The notes: generated by a model from the letters alone, not told the origin. A stretch of 42,450 bases of DNA from Proteobacteria bacterium ST_bin11 (GCA_002083615.1 MSXO01000024.1:25379-67828); one strand, 5' to 3'; positions 24,482 to 34,381 are shown, counted from the first letter of the stretch. Numbers and translations are program-made.

Positions 24482-25446
24482 CAATCGGCCGACCAGAATG
24501 TCCCCGCTTGTAGCTCGGCCGATTGGCCGGTCAGCTTGTTATGGCTAAGTTGATGTAGCATAGTGTAGATTTTTGCCGCTGCGCTTTGTTGGCTGGCGCC
24601 CCATTGTTCTACCCGGCCCTGGCAATAGCGCTCTCTGAGGGTCTGTTGTTCTTTCGGGCTGGCGGCGTCGGTAAGCGGCAGGATTTTTTGCCATTCTGAA
24701 TCGGAGCTGCACAGCGTGTTGTGGGCTTGCTTACTCAGGCTCAGGAATTGTTTGAATGCCGCTTGATGTTGATCGGCCCAGTCCTGCTTGAACACATAGC
24801 CGATGCTGGGTACCGTTTCGTTAATGCCGAGTTTTCGGATGATATCTTCGCCGGTCAATAACGCCCGATAGCCCTGCGCCTCCAGATGCGCGGCAAATTG
24901 CCAGAAGGTCAGCAAGGCATCAATGCGTTTTTCTAGCAATTGCTGAGTGAGTAATGGCGGCGCGCCATAAACTTTTTCCACGCCGGCATTTAGATCCAGT
25001 TGCTGTTGCTGCCCTAAGGCCTGCAATAGCAGCCAGTTTTTATCCAACTCGCCGCCGGCTATACCCAATTTTTTGCCTTTTAGATCGGTCAGCGACTTGA
25101 TCGAGCTATCAGCCGGCACCAGTAACACGCCGGACGTGTCGGAAAACGGGTAAAAGCTCAAATTTGTACCTGTGCTGCGCATACTGGACGTCCAGATCCA
25201 GTCGGAAACGATCACGTCGACCGAGCCGGCCTGCAGAGCTACTTTGCCGGCTTGTTGATTGGCGACCGCAATGTTTTCTACCTTAAATTCCGCCTTATCC
25301 AGCAGTCCTTGGTTCCGCATAGCCGCCAGTTCCCAATTTAGGGTGCCGGCGGCCATGGCGCCTATGCGGATGGTCGGTTTCTCAGTGGCGTTGACCCACT
25401 GGGGCAGTAAAGCGGCAATGACAAATAGGCATATTTTAATATTCAT
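24481..25446 (-). CDS. ABC transporter periplasmic substrate-binding protein
   Basis: A 321-aa binding protein of the SsuA/TauA/NMT1-like class. It has a signal peptide (about residues 1-20, ending near WVNA) and the fold-typical start TIRIGAMAAGTLNWELAAM, then QAGSVDVIVSDWIW and the LTDLKGKKLGIAGG hinge segment. It is the first gene of the operon; ATG 25446 is preferred over TTG 25452. The ligand is unknown; residues of sulfonate binders cannot be checked without an alignment. Confidence 0.88.
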   Translation of the reverse strand: MNIKICLFVIAALLPQWVNATEKPTIRIGAMAAGTLNWELAAMRNQGLLDKAEFKVENIAVANQQAGKVALQAGSVDVIVSDWIWTSSMRSTGTNLSFYPFSDTSGVLLVPADSSIKSLTDLKGKKLGIAGGELDKNWLLLQALGQQQQLDLNAGVEKVYGAPPLLTQQLLEKRIDALLTFWQFAAHLEAQGYRALLTGEDIIRKLGINETVPSIGYVFKQDWADQHQAAFKQFLSLSKQAHNTLCSSDSEWQKILPLTDAASPKEQQTLRERYCQGRVEQWGASQQSAAAKIYTMLHQLSHNKLTGQSAELQAGTFWSAD

Positions 25447-25598
25447 CTTCAAAGTCCCTAGTCGGATGGTTAACGTAGCGATTTTAACGCAGCCGCCATG
25501 AATAGGAGAATGTTTGTCGGATCTGCTTGGGGCGGGAGATAGGGGTTAAGGGGGGACAATTTAAAGAATAACGGCTGTGGTGTAGGCTATTTTCCGCA

Positions 25599-28500
25599 TT
25601 ATGGGGTGGGGAGCAATCTGTCCTCCAGCTCAAATCTGGCGGCAGCCACTGGCCGGCCAGTGTAATAACCTTGGTAAGATAAACAGCCTTTATTGCGTAA
25701 AAAAATCATTTGTTCCTGGGTTTCCACGCCCTCGGCGATCACATGCAAACCCAGGTTTTTGGCCATGTTGATAATGGTTTCCACAATCACCGCGTCATTG
25801 GGGTCGCTGGCGATGTCCCTGACGAAACTCTGATCGATCTTCAGTTGACTGATAGGGAGTTTTTTCAGGTAAGACAGTGAGGAATAACCGATACCGAAAT
25901 CGTCGATTGAGGTTTTCACGCCGAGGGTTTGTAAGTCGCGCATTTTTTCCACGGTATCGTCGATGTCACTGATTACGCAGCCTTCGGTTAGTTCGATCAC
26001 CAGGCGCTCGGCCGACAGTTCGGAATCGACCAAAATGCGTTTGACCTGATCGACAAAATCGGTTTGGCGGAATTGTCGGGAACTCACGTTAACCGCCACA
26101 TGATGGATGGATAAATCTTGTTCGTCCCATGCTTTGATTTGCCGACAGGCCTCGCGCATTACCCATTCGCCAATCGGTAGAATCAATTGGGTGTCTTCGG
26201 CAACCGGGATAAACTCCGCTGGCGAAATCATGCCTTTCTCCGGGTGTTGCCAGCGGATCAAGGCTTCGGCGCTCACTACTTTGCCGTGGTGATCGACCTG
26301 AGCCTGATAGTGCAGTAAAAACTGCTTTTGTTTCAGCGCCTGACGGATCTCTTTTTCCAAAGTCAGGCGCCGATCGGCGGTTTCCTGCATGGATGGCCTA
26401 TAGAAACTGATGCCATTGCGACCGCTTTCCTTAGCCCGGTACATTGCGGTATCCGCCTGCTGAATGACCGCTTCCGGCTGATCGGCTACTTCGGGGAATA
26501 GCGTAACGCCGATGCTGGTGGAAAAGTGATGTTCGCTGCCTTGTACGGTGAAAGGTTGATTGATGGTGTACAGAATTTTTTCCGCCAGCATTGCTGCATG
26601 ACTGGTGGCTTGCGACAGCAGCGAATAGCGGCCCGGCACCATCACGATAAATTCGTCGCCGCCCAGCCGACAAGCAGTATCTTCATCGCGGATAATGGAT
26701 TTAAGACGTTTGGCCACCTGGATCAGTAATTCGTCGCCCACTTGATGGCCGCGCGAGTCGTTGAGGGTTTTGAAGTGATCCAAATCCAGAAAAAACAAAG
26801 AACCGTAGTAGTTTTGGCGTTTGGCTGCCGCGATTTCCTGTTTCAATCGGTCCAGCAACAAACGTCGATTTGGCAAACTGGTAAGGGGGTCGTAAAACGC
26901 CAGTTCATGGATTTCACGCTCGGCGGCTTTTTGCTCACTGATGTCCGAAAAAATCGCCACATAATTGACTAAGCGGTCCTGCTCGTCTCGAACACCGGTA
27001 ACCGTCAGCCATTCCGGAAACACGTCGCCGTTTTTGCGGCGATTCAAAATCTCACCCTGCCATTGGTTGTCCCTGGCCAAGGCCTGAATCAAGGCTTGAA
27101 TAAATCCCGGCGCTTGATGGGCCGACGACATAAAATCCGGCTGACGGCCAATCACTTCGTCTGCACTGTAGCCGGTGATTTTGTTAAAGGCATTGTTGAC
27201 GCGCAGGATCGCCCCTTTGGCGTCGGTGACGATAATGGCCTCGTGCGACTGGAACGTAGTCGCGGCTATACGAAGTTCGTTTTCCTGTTGTTTGCGGCGT
27301 TCGATCTCGGTGTTAAGCGCCTGATTGCTGCGCAACAAGTCGCGGGTTTTCAAAGCCACAAGATCTTCAATTCGAGCGGTGCGTCCGCTCATGAGCATTA
27401 AGCCGAAACCAGTCAGACCGCAAAGCAAAAAACTCCCGGAAAGCAGCCACCAAACCGTCCAAGAATGTTGTTGCGCATAAAACTCCGGCAAAGGCTTATA
27501 TTCAAGCGTCCAGCGTTGGTCGGCGACCGCTAGCGAATGCCGTCTTGGCGTGGGGAAGTAAGTTTTTTTCGATTCAGCCCCTGCCGGAGTACTGGTGTAT
27601 AGGAGCTGGTCTTGATCATAGATGGACACTGACAAGCGCATGCTTTGCAAATGGGCAGACAACTCTCTGACTTCGCTGCCTAGTTTAAAGACGTTGGCGA
27701 CCATTCCTATAAAAAACTGTTGGCGTTGGATGCTGGTGTTAAGGGATTTGCCTTTGGCATAAACGGGCGAATAAATAGCGAGGCAGGGTTGATTGTCGTC
27801 GCAAAGAATACCTGCCGTAATCACCGTTTCTCCGGATGTAATCGCTTTGTTGATCGCGGCCAATAAGTACGGGTTGCTGGCTATATCGAAGCCTATGTTT
27901 TGCTGGTTGCCGAATGCATAAGCGATGGGCAAATAAACGTTTCGCTTGCCCGCCGGCGTCAACTGTTGGTGGGCATCGCGTTCGCGGATCATCGTTTCCG
28001 TTTGGCGCTCGAATGCGTTGCGGTCTTCGGCATTGACGCGCGGTATCCACTCCAATGCCTCCAACTCCGGATGTTTGTTGAAAATGGTGTGGGCGAATAG
28101 TCTGAATTCATTGGGGCTGACCGATTCCGAACTGTCGAACAATGCTTTCAGCAATTGATTCGTCAGAATGTCGTCGCCAAAATGTTCCTCCAGGTTGGTG
28201 TGGGTCAGACTCATCTGGTTTTCGAACAATTCGTTGATGCGCTGATTTTCCAAGCTGCGACTGTAGACAACGGCTATGATCACCAGGAACAGCGAGATCA
28301 ATAAAGGATAGGCCACGAATTTTTGCCGCTGGCGCCAGATATGACGAGGCGTCCCTATGAATAACAGCAACAAAGGGGCAAAAATCACCGTGCCTATCGC
28401 ATCGCCTATCCACCAGGTACACCAGTTCAGGCCGATCTCTTCAACTGTGATAGTGTCAAAAATGTACATAAAACTGGTGCCGACGCTTGCCGAAACCAAG

Positions 28501-28898
28501 CAACTGGCAATAGCCAACAAGAAAAACCAGCCGATGTGCCGATCTTCCAGGAGCGGATTGTGTTTGCCTATCCAGCGGTTGATCAAGGCCGCACCGAGCA
28601 GCGGTTGGATAATGGCACCCACGCTGGCAGCGCTGCCCAGCCAAATCGGCGTTAACCAGTTGTCTACAGTGGCTAGTCCCCAAAAAGCGTAAATTTGTGT
28701 GCCTAAGGTGCCAATGATTAGTCCCGGCAATATTCTGGGGCCATAGCCCAGTAGCGCGGCTAGGGCGATACCTGCTGATGGCCAGATTGGACTCGCATGG
28801 CTGGGCGGTATCGCCAAAAGATGCCCTAAATAACCACCCGCAAAATAGGCTAGGGCGCTGGCACTATTGATCAGAAAAAGTTTAAGGATTGGCGGCAT
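25599..28898 (-). CDS. MASE1-CHASE-PAS-GGDEF-EAL c-di-GMP turnover protein
   Basis: A 1099-aa inner-membrane signalling enzyme. It has an N-terminal MASE1-type membrane domain (about 1-205, eight or so helices), a periplasmic CHASE-like sensor (about 225-480), a membrane helix (about 485-510), a short coiled coil, a PAS domain (about 545-660), GGDEF (about 665-825) and EAL (about 845-1095). GGDEF is intact (RLGGDEFIVM), as is the EAL-motif region (EALIRW), with later catalytic-type residues in ELTEGCVISDIDD and DDFGIGYSSLSYLKKLP. Both synthesis and breakdown of c-di-GMP are therefore possible. The gene is monocistronic. Confidence 0.93.
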   Translation of the reverse strand: MPPILKLFLINSASALAYFAGGYLGHLLAIPPSHASPIWPSAGIALAALLGYGPRILPGLIIGTLGTQIYAFWGLATVDNWLTPIWLGSAASVGAIIQPLLGAALINRWIGKHNPLLEDRHIGWFFLLAIASCLVSASVGTSFMYIFDTITVEEIGLNWCTWWIGDAIGTVIFAPLLLLFIGTPRHIWRQRQKFVAYPLLISLFLVIIAVVYSRSLENQRINELFENQMSLTHTNLEEHFGDDILTNQLLKALFDSSESVSPNEFRLFAHTIFNKHPELEALEWIPRVNAEDRNAFERQTETMIRERDAHQQLTPAGKRNVYLPIAYAFGNQQNIGFDIASNPYLLAAINKAITSGETVITAGILCDDNQPCLAIYSPVYAKGKSLNTSIQRQQFFIGMVANVFKLGSEVRELSAHLQSMRLSVSIYDQDQLLYTSTPAGAESKKTYFPTPRRHSLAVADQRWTLEYKPLPEFYAQQHSWTVWWLLSGSFLLCGLTGFGLMLMSGRTARIEDLVALKTRDLLRSNQALNTEIERRKQQENELRIAATTFQSHEAIIVTDAKGAILRVNNAFNKITGYSADEVIGRQPDFMSSAHQAPGFIQALIQALARDNQWQGEILNRRKNGDVFPEWLTVTGVRDEQDRLVNYVAIFSDISEQKAAEREIHELAFYDPLTSLPNRRLLLDRLKQEIAAAKRQNYYGSLFFLDLDHFKTLNDSRGHQVGDELLIQVAKRLKSIIRDEDTACRLGGDEFIVMVPGRYSLLSQATSHAAMLAEKILYTINQPFTVQGSEHHFSTSIGVTLFPEVADQPEAVIQQADTAMYRAKESGRNGISFYRPSMQETADRRLTLEKEIRQALKQKQFLLHYQAQVDHHGKVVSAEALIRWQHPEKGMISPAEFIPVAEDTQLILPIGEWVMREACRQIKAWDEQDLSIHHVAVNVSSRQFRQTDFVDQVKRILVDSELSAERLVIELTEGCVISDIDDTVEKMRDLQTLGVKTSIDDFGIGYSSLSYLKKLPISQLKIDQSFVRDIASDPNDAVIVETIINMAKNLGLHVIAEGVETQEQMIFLRNKGCLSYQGYYTGRPVAAARFELEDRLLPTP

Positions 28899-28948
28899 GA
28901 TTAAACAGGCATACTCTCGTCAGGGCCGAGGATAGCGCACCGCTCACT

Positions 28949-29428
28949 TTATTGATTCGCGGGTAATGGAATGCCATTCTCGACATTGATGCTAAATGCT
29001 TTGCCGAAGCCGGCGACATATTGGCCACGCAAAGGGGTCAGCGCCAGTAAATGAAAATCCGCGAGCGAACGTAAAACCGCAACTGTCTCGCCGAACCGGC
29101 TTTGCAGCCGCTCTAACAACTGTTCATAGTCTGAGTCTAGTTTGTCAATTTCGCCAACCCGACACTCGAATACCAAGCGGCGTCTGGCAAACGGGTTAAC
29201 CGATTCGGTCTCGGGTTCGATGAACATAATAGATGCCTGACAATGACGCAGCATATTGCCGGTATGTCGGGCCAATTGGCTAACATAGATGTAATACGTG
29301 TGCTCATATTCCAGAAAGGGCGCGTAGCTGGCTTCGGCTACTCCCTGCTCGGAACTGCTGGCGATTATCAGGCTTTGGCTGTTGGCAATTAAATTCCGGT
29401 AATCGGTTTCGAGCGGTTCGGAGCTCAT
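28949..29428 (-). CDS. HugZ/HutZ-like split-barrel FMN- or heme-binding family protein
   Basis: A 159-aa protein of the pyridoxamine 5-phosphate oxidase-like split-barrel fold. ASYAPFLEYEHTYYIYVSQLARHTGNM, in the first third, is typical of the HugZ/HutZ family, which acts in heme use or degradation. The C-terminal AGFGKAFSI segment is a family hallmark. The ATG at 29428 overlaps the tag stop codon (ATGA), so I reject the upstream start at 29467. There are no heme transport genes nearby to support the function. Confidence 0.85.
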   Translation of the reverse strand: MSSEPLETDYRNLIANSQSLIIASSSEQGVAEASYAPFLEYEHTYYIYVSQLARHTGNMLRHCQASIMFIEPETESVNPFARRRLVFECRVGEIDKLDSDYEQLLERLQSRFGETVAVLRSLADFHLLALTPLRGQYVAGFGKAFSINVENGIPLPANQ

Positions 29429-30003
29429 GGTGTGGTGGTGGCTAACAGTTGCGAGTGGCGGAAACAATCGACGGTGTGATCGTTTACCATGCCCACCGCC
29501 TGCATATAAGCATAGCAGATGGTTTTGCCGACAAATTTAAAGCCGCGCTTTTGCAGGTCTTTACTCATCCGTACCGACTCCGGCGAAAAAGCCGGCAATT
29601 GGCTATGGCTTAGCCAATGATTTTGCCGGGTTTCGCCATCGACAAAGCGCCAGATGTAATGATCGAAACTGCCGAATTCCTGCTGCACACGCAAAAAAGC
29701 CTGAGCATTGCTGACTGCGGATTGGATTTTCAGGCGGTTTTTGACGATGCCATGAGTCTGCATTAAAGACGCCAGTTTTTTTTGATCATAGGCGGCGACC
29801 TTAACCGGATCGAAATCATCGAAAGCGGCGCGATAAGCCTCCCGTTTGTCGAGAATGGTCCGCCAACTGAGCCCCGCTTGCGCACCTTCCAACACCAGGA
29901 ATTCGAACAACATCCGTTCGTCGTGTAGCGGCACTCCCCATTCGTGATCGTGATAATGCTCTTCGTTAACGCTGCCCAGCGCCCACACGCATTTGCCCGG
30001 CAT
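29425..30003 (-). CDS. tag: DNA-3-methyladenine glycosylase I
   Basis: Tag removes 3-methyladenine from alkylated DNA. The 192-aa protein begins KCVWALG, has YHDHEWGVPLHDERMLFEFLVLEGAQAGLSW in its first third (family core), and the C-terminal NDHTVDCFRH, supplying the His and Cys that with Cys near residue 5 and His near 17 bind the structural zinc. It overlaps both the HNH gene (TGATG) and the split-barrel gene (ATGA), so the three are co-translated. Confidence 0.96.
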   Translation of the reverse strand: MPGKCVWALGSVNEEHYHDHEWGVPLHDERMLFEFLVLEGAQAGLSWRTILDKREAYRAAFDDFDPVKVAAYDQKKLASLMQTHGIVKNRLKIQSAVSNAQAFLRVQQEFGSFDHYIWRFVDGETRQNHWLSHSQLPAFSPESVRMSKDLQKRGFKFVGKTICYAYMQAVGMVNDHTVDCFRHSQLLATTTP

Positions 30004-30365
30004 CAGTCTTTTTTCATCAGGTTTTTTAGGTCGGCGAAGGGGCTGAAGGTTGCCACAGGGGCTTTGCCTTCGGCAGTGGCCTTGCCGCCGCCGTAGCGCA
30101 CATGTTCTTCATAGCGCTGATGCTCGTTATCGTGACAATACAGGCACAGCAACTCCCAGTTGCTGCCGTCGGGCGGATTGTGGTCGTGATCGTGATTGAC
30201 GTGATGCACGGTCAACTCGCGCAGGTTTTTATGATCGAACTCCCTGGAACAACGCCCGCAAATCCAGGGATAAAGTTTTAAGGCCTGCTCCCGGTAGCCT
30301 TTTTCCCGCTCTTCCTTGTAGCGCCGGGCTTCAGCGACGATGTGGTAGGCTTTGTTATCCGACAT
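30003..30365 (-). CDS. yajD: YajD-like HNH nuclease family protein
   Basis: A 120-aa protein with an HNH fold. CGRCSREF gives the first Cys pair and LTVHHVNHDHDHNPPDGSNWELLCLYCHDNEHQ supplies the HH/N/H core and a second Cys pair for zinc. It matches E. coli YajD, whose cellular substrate is unknown. It lies 15 bp downstream of moaA and overlaps tag by one base. Confidence 0.92.
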   Translation of the reverse strand: MSDNKAYHIVAEARRYKEEREKGYREQALKLYPWICGRCSREFDHKNLRELTVHHVNHDHDHNPPDGSNWELLCLYCHDNEHQRYEEHVRYGGGKATAEGKAPVATFSPFADLKNLMKKD

Positions 30366-30380
30366 GGTGTCCTCCGTTGT

Positions 30381-31385
30381 TCAGCCGCCGGTGGCGTTCA
30401 TGTGCCGTAAAATCACCGGCTGTTCGTGAATGTTAAATTCGTGCTTTTCGGGTTTGATTTGCATCGCTTCGACAATCGCTTGTTTCAAGACGGCTTTATC
30501 GCCGGGATGGTCTCTGACCACCTGTTTCAAATCGACCGAATGCTCGTTACCCAAACATAGCAGCAGGCGGCCTTCCACTGTAAGCCGTACCCGATTGCAG
30601 GTGCCACAGAAATTGGCGCTATGCGGTGAGATGAAACCGACCTTACTGTCGCTGCCCGCCACCCGGTAATAAGCCGAAGGCCCGCCGGTAGAGTCTGTGA
30701 CTGCTGTCAGCGTGAAGCGCTGCTGTAAGTCCTGCCGAATTAAATCGCTGGGATAAAAAGCATCGCCGCGATGATGGTTGTCAACCGCGCCTAGTGGCAT
30801 TTCTTCGATAAAGCTGATGTCGATGCCATGCTCGACGGCAAATTGCACCAGATCGCAGACTTCGTGATGATTACGGTTTTTCATGATCACCGCGTTGAGC
30901 TTGATGCCTTGGAAGCCGGCGGATTTGGCTTTGGCTATGCCTTTGAGCACTTGCGCTAAATCGCCGGTGCGAGTCAATTCCTTGAATTTGGCTGGGTCCA
31001 AAGTATCCAGACTAATATTGACACGTTTAACGCCAGCCGCTTTTAAATCGTCGGCCATCTCGGCCAGATGCGAGCCATTGCTGGTCAATACCAGTTCGTT
31101 CAATCCGGGCGCCCGACCCAGCTCTTGCATCAAGCCCAATGCACCCTTACGCACTAGCGGCTCTCCGCCGGTGATCCTGATTTTGCCCACACCCAACTCA
31201 ATGAAGGTTTCGCAGATAAAACGGATTTCCTCCAGGCTGAGGATATGACTGCGCGGCAGAAACACCATGTCTTCAGCCATGCAGTAAACGCAGCGAAAAT
31301 CGCAGCGGTCGGTGATCGATACCCGCAGGTAGTTGACCACTCTGCCGAAGCGGTCTATCAGTTGCAAGGGTTTGCTAGGCGCCAT
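30381..31385 (-). CDS. moaA: GTP 3',8-cyclase MoaA
   Basis: MoaA is the radical SAM enzyme that starts molybdenum cofactor synthesis from GTP. The 334-aa protein has the N-terminal cluster CDFRCVYC (Cys-x3-Cys-x2-Cys), the SAM-binding GGEPLVRKG, the C-terminal second-cluster motif CGTCNRVRLTVEGRLLLC, and the essential Gly-Gly C-terminus (NATGG). ATG 31385 is used in preference to TTG 31394. It heads the moaA-yajD-tag-split-barrel gene string; no other moa genes are in the window. Confidence 0.97.
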   Translation of the reverse strand: MAPSKPLQLIDRFGRVVNYLRVSITDRCDFRCVYCMAEDMVFLPRSHILSLEEIRFICETFIELGVGKIRITGGEPLVRKGALGLMQELGRAPGLNELVLTSNGSHLAEMADDLKAAGVKRVNISLDTLDPAKFKELTRTGDLAQVLKGIAKAKSAGFQGIKLNAVIMKNRNHHEVCDLVQFAVEHGIDISFIEEMPLGAVDNHHRGDAFYPSDLIRQDLQQRFTLTAVTDSTGGPSAYYRVAGSDSKVGFISPHSANFCGTCNRVRLTVEGRLLLCLGNEHSVDLKQVVRDHPGDKAVLKQAIVEAMQIKPEKHEFNIHEQPVILRHMNATGG

Positions 31386-31501
31386 TACACTCAAACAGAA
31401 AAAATAAAGGAAGAAAATAGTAACACAGCGCCGCGCTGTGTTAATGCCGTTTGCAAAAAGAGTGGCATTGAGCTGACAAGTTCCTGTGACGGTTTACACG
31501 G

Positions 31502-31948
31502 CTATTCGTTGCCCAAGCGCCGCAACAAAGCCAACACCGCTGCTTCTATCTGCGGTAAGGCCTCGCTGGGGTGGGCGTCTTCAATATCGTTCACCTGCCA
31601 ATACTCGATGCGCTCCATCCAAGCCGGAAAGCGGCTATGTAGCAAGGGTTTATGTTCCGTTTGCTTTAACGCGACGATATGCCGGGCGGTGGCTAAATCC
31701 TGCTCGGTCAGCGCAATCGGCGCGCGGATGGGCTCGATGGGAATCTCCCGCAAGGCCAAGCCATGTAGGGTATGCGGCGAAATCGGCCCGGCATCGTCCT
31801 GCAGCAATTCGATAGCCAAACCGCGCGAAAACGCCCGCCAGGGCAGCGCATAGCCAGGCGCGTGATGATTGAACAAATACTCAGCAAACCGGCTACGGTA
31901 GTAGTTACCGGTGCAGAGGAACAAGACTTGGGAGTGGGTGGTGGTCAT
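31502..31948 (-). CDS. Low-molecular-weight protein tyrosine phosphatase-like protein
   Basis: A 148-aa protein beginning VLFLCTGNYYRSRFAEYLF, which carries the C-x5-R-S phosphate loop (Cys12, Arg18) of the LMW-PTP/arsenate-reductase fold. The general-acid Asp usually seen in a DP motif near the C-terminus may be the D in the VNDIEDAHPSEAL segment. The physiological substrate is unclear; no ars genes or exopolysaccharide kinase are adjacent. Confidence 0.82.
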   Translation of the reverse strand: MTTTHSQVLFLCTGNYYRSRFAEYLFNHHAPGYALPWRAFSRGLAIELLQDDAGPISPHTLHGLALREIPIEPIRAPIALTEQDLATARHIVALKQTEHKPLLHSRFPAWMERIEYWQVNDIEDAHPSEALPQIEAAVLALLRRLGNE

Positions 31949-32147
31949 ATAGTTACTTGACGAGGTTTATTGGCTAAGGTCCTTGCGCAGTTTCTTGCAT
32001 TTGCGCAGTAAATAAGGAATTTGTATACCATTGCTCTCCATCGATTCAATGTTGAGAAGGCATTTGCTGCTAATGCAACTGTTGGAACGCCTGATGGCTT
32101 CCACTCTGTATTAGAAAACGCGTAAGCGAAATTGGCCAGTGTTTCCG

Positions 32148-33143
32148 CTAATTACCTGTCGGTGGCAAAAGTTTCCCCAAAAACTCACTAATCCGCTCCT
32201 CCACCCAATACTCCGGCCTAAACCACGATCCTCCCACAAACCCCACATGCCCGCCACCGGCGCAAACTTCCAGTTGCACCTGATCAGATAGTTCGGCGGC
32301 GCTCGGTAAAACCCGCTCGGTCATGAACGGATCGTCCTTGGCTTGCAATACCAAGGTGGGAACGCGGATGTGTTTTAAAAATTGCCGGGAACTGCTGCGC
32401 CGGTAGTAGTCGTGGGCGTCTTCAAAGCCGTGCAAGCCAGCAACGACTTTATCGTCGTATTGCCAGAAGGATTTGATGCCCGATAGGTCGCCTAACTTTA
32501 AAATCCGCTCGGCTTGTTCATGTTGGCCGATGTGCTGCAAATGCCGTAGTTTGATGCGCATGTACTGTTTTAGCTCCCGTAATAAGTAGTCGCGATAGAG
32601 TTTCGAGAAGCCACGATCCAGTTTGTCGGCGCATTCGTTTAGCAGCAGCGGCACCGACACGGCTACCGCAGCGGATAACTCAAGCCTATCGCCTTGTTCG
32701 CCCAGCCATTTTAATAATACGTTGCCGCCCAAGGAAAAACCTATCGCCGCCATGGTTCGATTCGGAAAACGCTGGCGCAAGATGTTATATAAAAAGTGGA
32801 TGTCCTCGGTTTCGCCGGAGTGGTAGCAACGCGCCATCCGGTTCATCTCGCCGCTGCAGCCGCGAAAATTCAGCGCCACGCTCGCCAACCCTGCTGCAAG
32901 CAAACTGTGCTGCAAACCCTGGATGTAACCGGAGCGGCTACTGCCGGCCAAGCCGTGTAACAGAATCACCAGCGGCTGGTTGCCGTTATCTATCCAATCG
33001 ATGTCCAGGAAGTCGCCGTCCGACGTCTCTAAACGTTCGCGGCGAATACCAGCTGGCGGCGAGATGCGGCGCAGAAAGGCCGGATAGATAGTTTGCAAAT
33101 GCGGGCTATTCAGCCACCAGACCGGGCGGAAGGCGTTGTGCAT
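32148..33143 (-). CDS. YheT-family alpha/beta hydrolase
   Basis: A 331-aa member of the YheT/ABHD1-3 family. The N-terminal RPVWWLNSPHLQTIYPAFLRR is the family signature. LVILLHGLAGSSRSGYIQGL gives the oxyanion HG segment, IGFSLGGNVLLKWLG holds the nucleophile Ser in G-x-S-x-G, LVLQAKDDPFM holds the acid Asp, and GGHVGFVGG holds the catalytic His. An esterase or lipase on an unknown substrate is expected. It is divergent from the transglycosylase gene. Confidence 0.93.
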   Translation of the reverse strand: MHNAFRPVWWLNSPHLQTIYPAFLRRISPPAGIRRERLETSDGDFLDIDWIDNGNQPLVILLHGLAGSSRSGYIQGLQHSLLAAGLASVALNFRGCSGEMNRMARCYHSGETEDIHFLYNILRQRFPNRTMAAIGFSLGGNVLLKWLGEQGDRLELSAAVAVSVPLLLNECADKLDRGFSKLYRDYLLRELKQYMRIKLRHLQHIGQHEQAERILKLGDLSGIKSFWQYDDKVVAGLHGFEDAHDYYRRSSSRQFLKHIRVPTLVLQAKDDPFMTERVLPSAAELSDQVQLEVCAGGGHVGFVGGSWFRPEYWVEERISEFLGKLLPPTGN

Positions 33144-33307
33144 GGTTGTGGACCTGCTTTATAGTAGTTATTAGAGCGATAGTTCGTTTTAGGAATATAC
33201 CTTTTGTATCGCTAAACGCCAGCGCGAGTCTTGGCAGCGAGTGCCTCGCCGTTATCCGTCTGAGTCCTCCCACGTTATTTCCAATCAACCATGTTTCACT
33301 GTTCTTG

Positions 33308-34381
33308 ATGAGTCGGCCAATTCCTATTGCCAAAACACCGGCTAAACCTGCCCAGCCTAGTCGGGCAAAAGCAGGTTCGGGGCGTAAGCCAAGCAAGCCG
33401 CGCCGCAAAGCCAAGCCCTTGCGCAAGTCAAAGTGGTGGCTGATTGTGTTGGAAGGCTTGGCGCTGATGATTGCTGCTGTGTTGGCGACGATGTTTGTGC
33501 TTGGCTACTCGGCCAGTTGGTTATCCGGTCCCGGTTTTTTTACCAGTTTGCTGCCGTTCGCGATTGGTGTGGTGATCTTGATGTTAGCGGCTGCTGCGCT
33601 ATTGCTGGCTTGGTCGCGCTTGCGCGGTTGGTTGCATGGCAGGTTGGATTATTTGCCCGCCGCATTGGCAGTCGGGCTGGCCGCTTCGACCGGTTGGTTT
33701 GTGATGCACGGCGGCTACACTCAAGTCTTCACGCATTTTCGTACCTTGGTTGGCGGCAAGCAGGAAGCCGAAAAAGTCACCCTGGCTCATCAAGTGTACG
33801 CCGCGTATCGCCGCCACGGTATTGGTGGTTTGCAAAAAATGATGCTGCGCGCCGATGCCTTCAATCCGGCGATAGTCGAGGCCGCCAAGGCATTTGATGT
33901 CGATGTCAATTTGCTGCAAGGCATCGCCGCGACCGAGTCCTCATTTATGCCGCGCGACAGTTTTGATGGTGGCAAAGGCTTGTTTCAGATTACCGCCGTG
34001 CCCAAAGCCATTACCCGCGAGGCAGCCGATGAGTTGGATGTGGCGGAAGTGCAAGTCAACGACCCCAAGCATAACGCCTTCGTCGCCGCCGCCACCTTCA
34101 AACATTATCTGCAAGAAATGAACGGCGATTTGTTTTTAGGTTTACTGGCTTACAACATCGGGCCACGTAACGGTGGCTTGCGATTTATCATGCAGCAATA
34201 CGGTGCTAACGACTTTGTGACGATGCAGCCTTACTTGCAAACCTTGCCGCGTGATTATCCGATTCGGGTATTGTCCTATGCCCTGGCTTTCAAGTTGTAT
34301 CAGAAGGACGGCAAGCTGTTGGCGTATGAAGAAGGCGATAACGCCATACGGATTCAGCAACTGGGGATTCCGGGGCTTTAG
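33308..34381 (+). CDS. Membrane-anchored lytic transglycosylase (SLT domain)
   Basis: A 357-aa protein with a very basic, Ala/Pro/Lys-rich cytoplasmic N-terminus (about 1-40), two membrane helices (about 45-70 and 75-105) and a C-terminal SLT goose-lysozyme-like domain (about 200-345). The catalytic Glu is in GIAATESSFMPRDS, followed by GLFQITAVP and the AYNIGPRNGG motif. It should cleave peptidoglycan glycan strands in the periplasm. I start at ATG 33308; the frame is open to 33146, but the added part does not look like a conserved N-terminus. MltC/MltF-like subfamily placement is uncertain. Confidence 0.85.
   Translation: MSRPIPIAKTPAKPAQPSRAKAGSGRKPSKPRRKAKPLRKSKWWLIVLEGLALMIAAVLATMFVLGYSASWLSGPGFFTSLLPFAIGVVILMLAAAALLLAWSRLRGWLHGRLDYLPAALAVGLAASTGWFVMHGGYTQVFTHFRTLVGGKQEAEKVTLAHQVYAAYRRHGIGGLQKMMLRADAFNPAIVEAAKAFDVDVNLLQGIAATESSFMPRDSFDGGKGLFQITAVPKAITREAADELDVAEVQVNDPKHNAFVAAATFKHYLQEMNGDLFLGLLAYNIGPRNGGLRFIMQQYGANDFVTMQPYLQTLPRDYPIRVLSYALAFKLYQKDGKLLAYEEGDNAIRIQQLGIPGL

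Noticed and set aside
31967..32104. 45-codon minus-strand frame starting GTG (protein-like, ends RKCKKLRKDLSQ)
   Set aside because: Composition looks coding, but there is no good start signal or known family; possibly a gene remnant, too weak to call.
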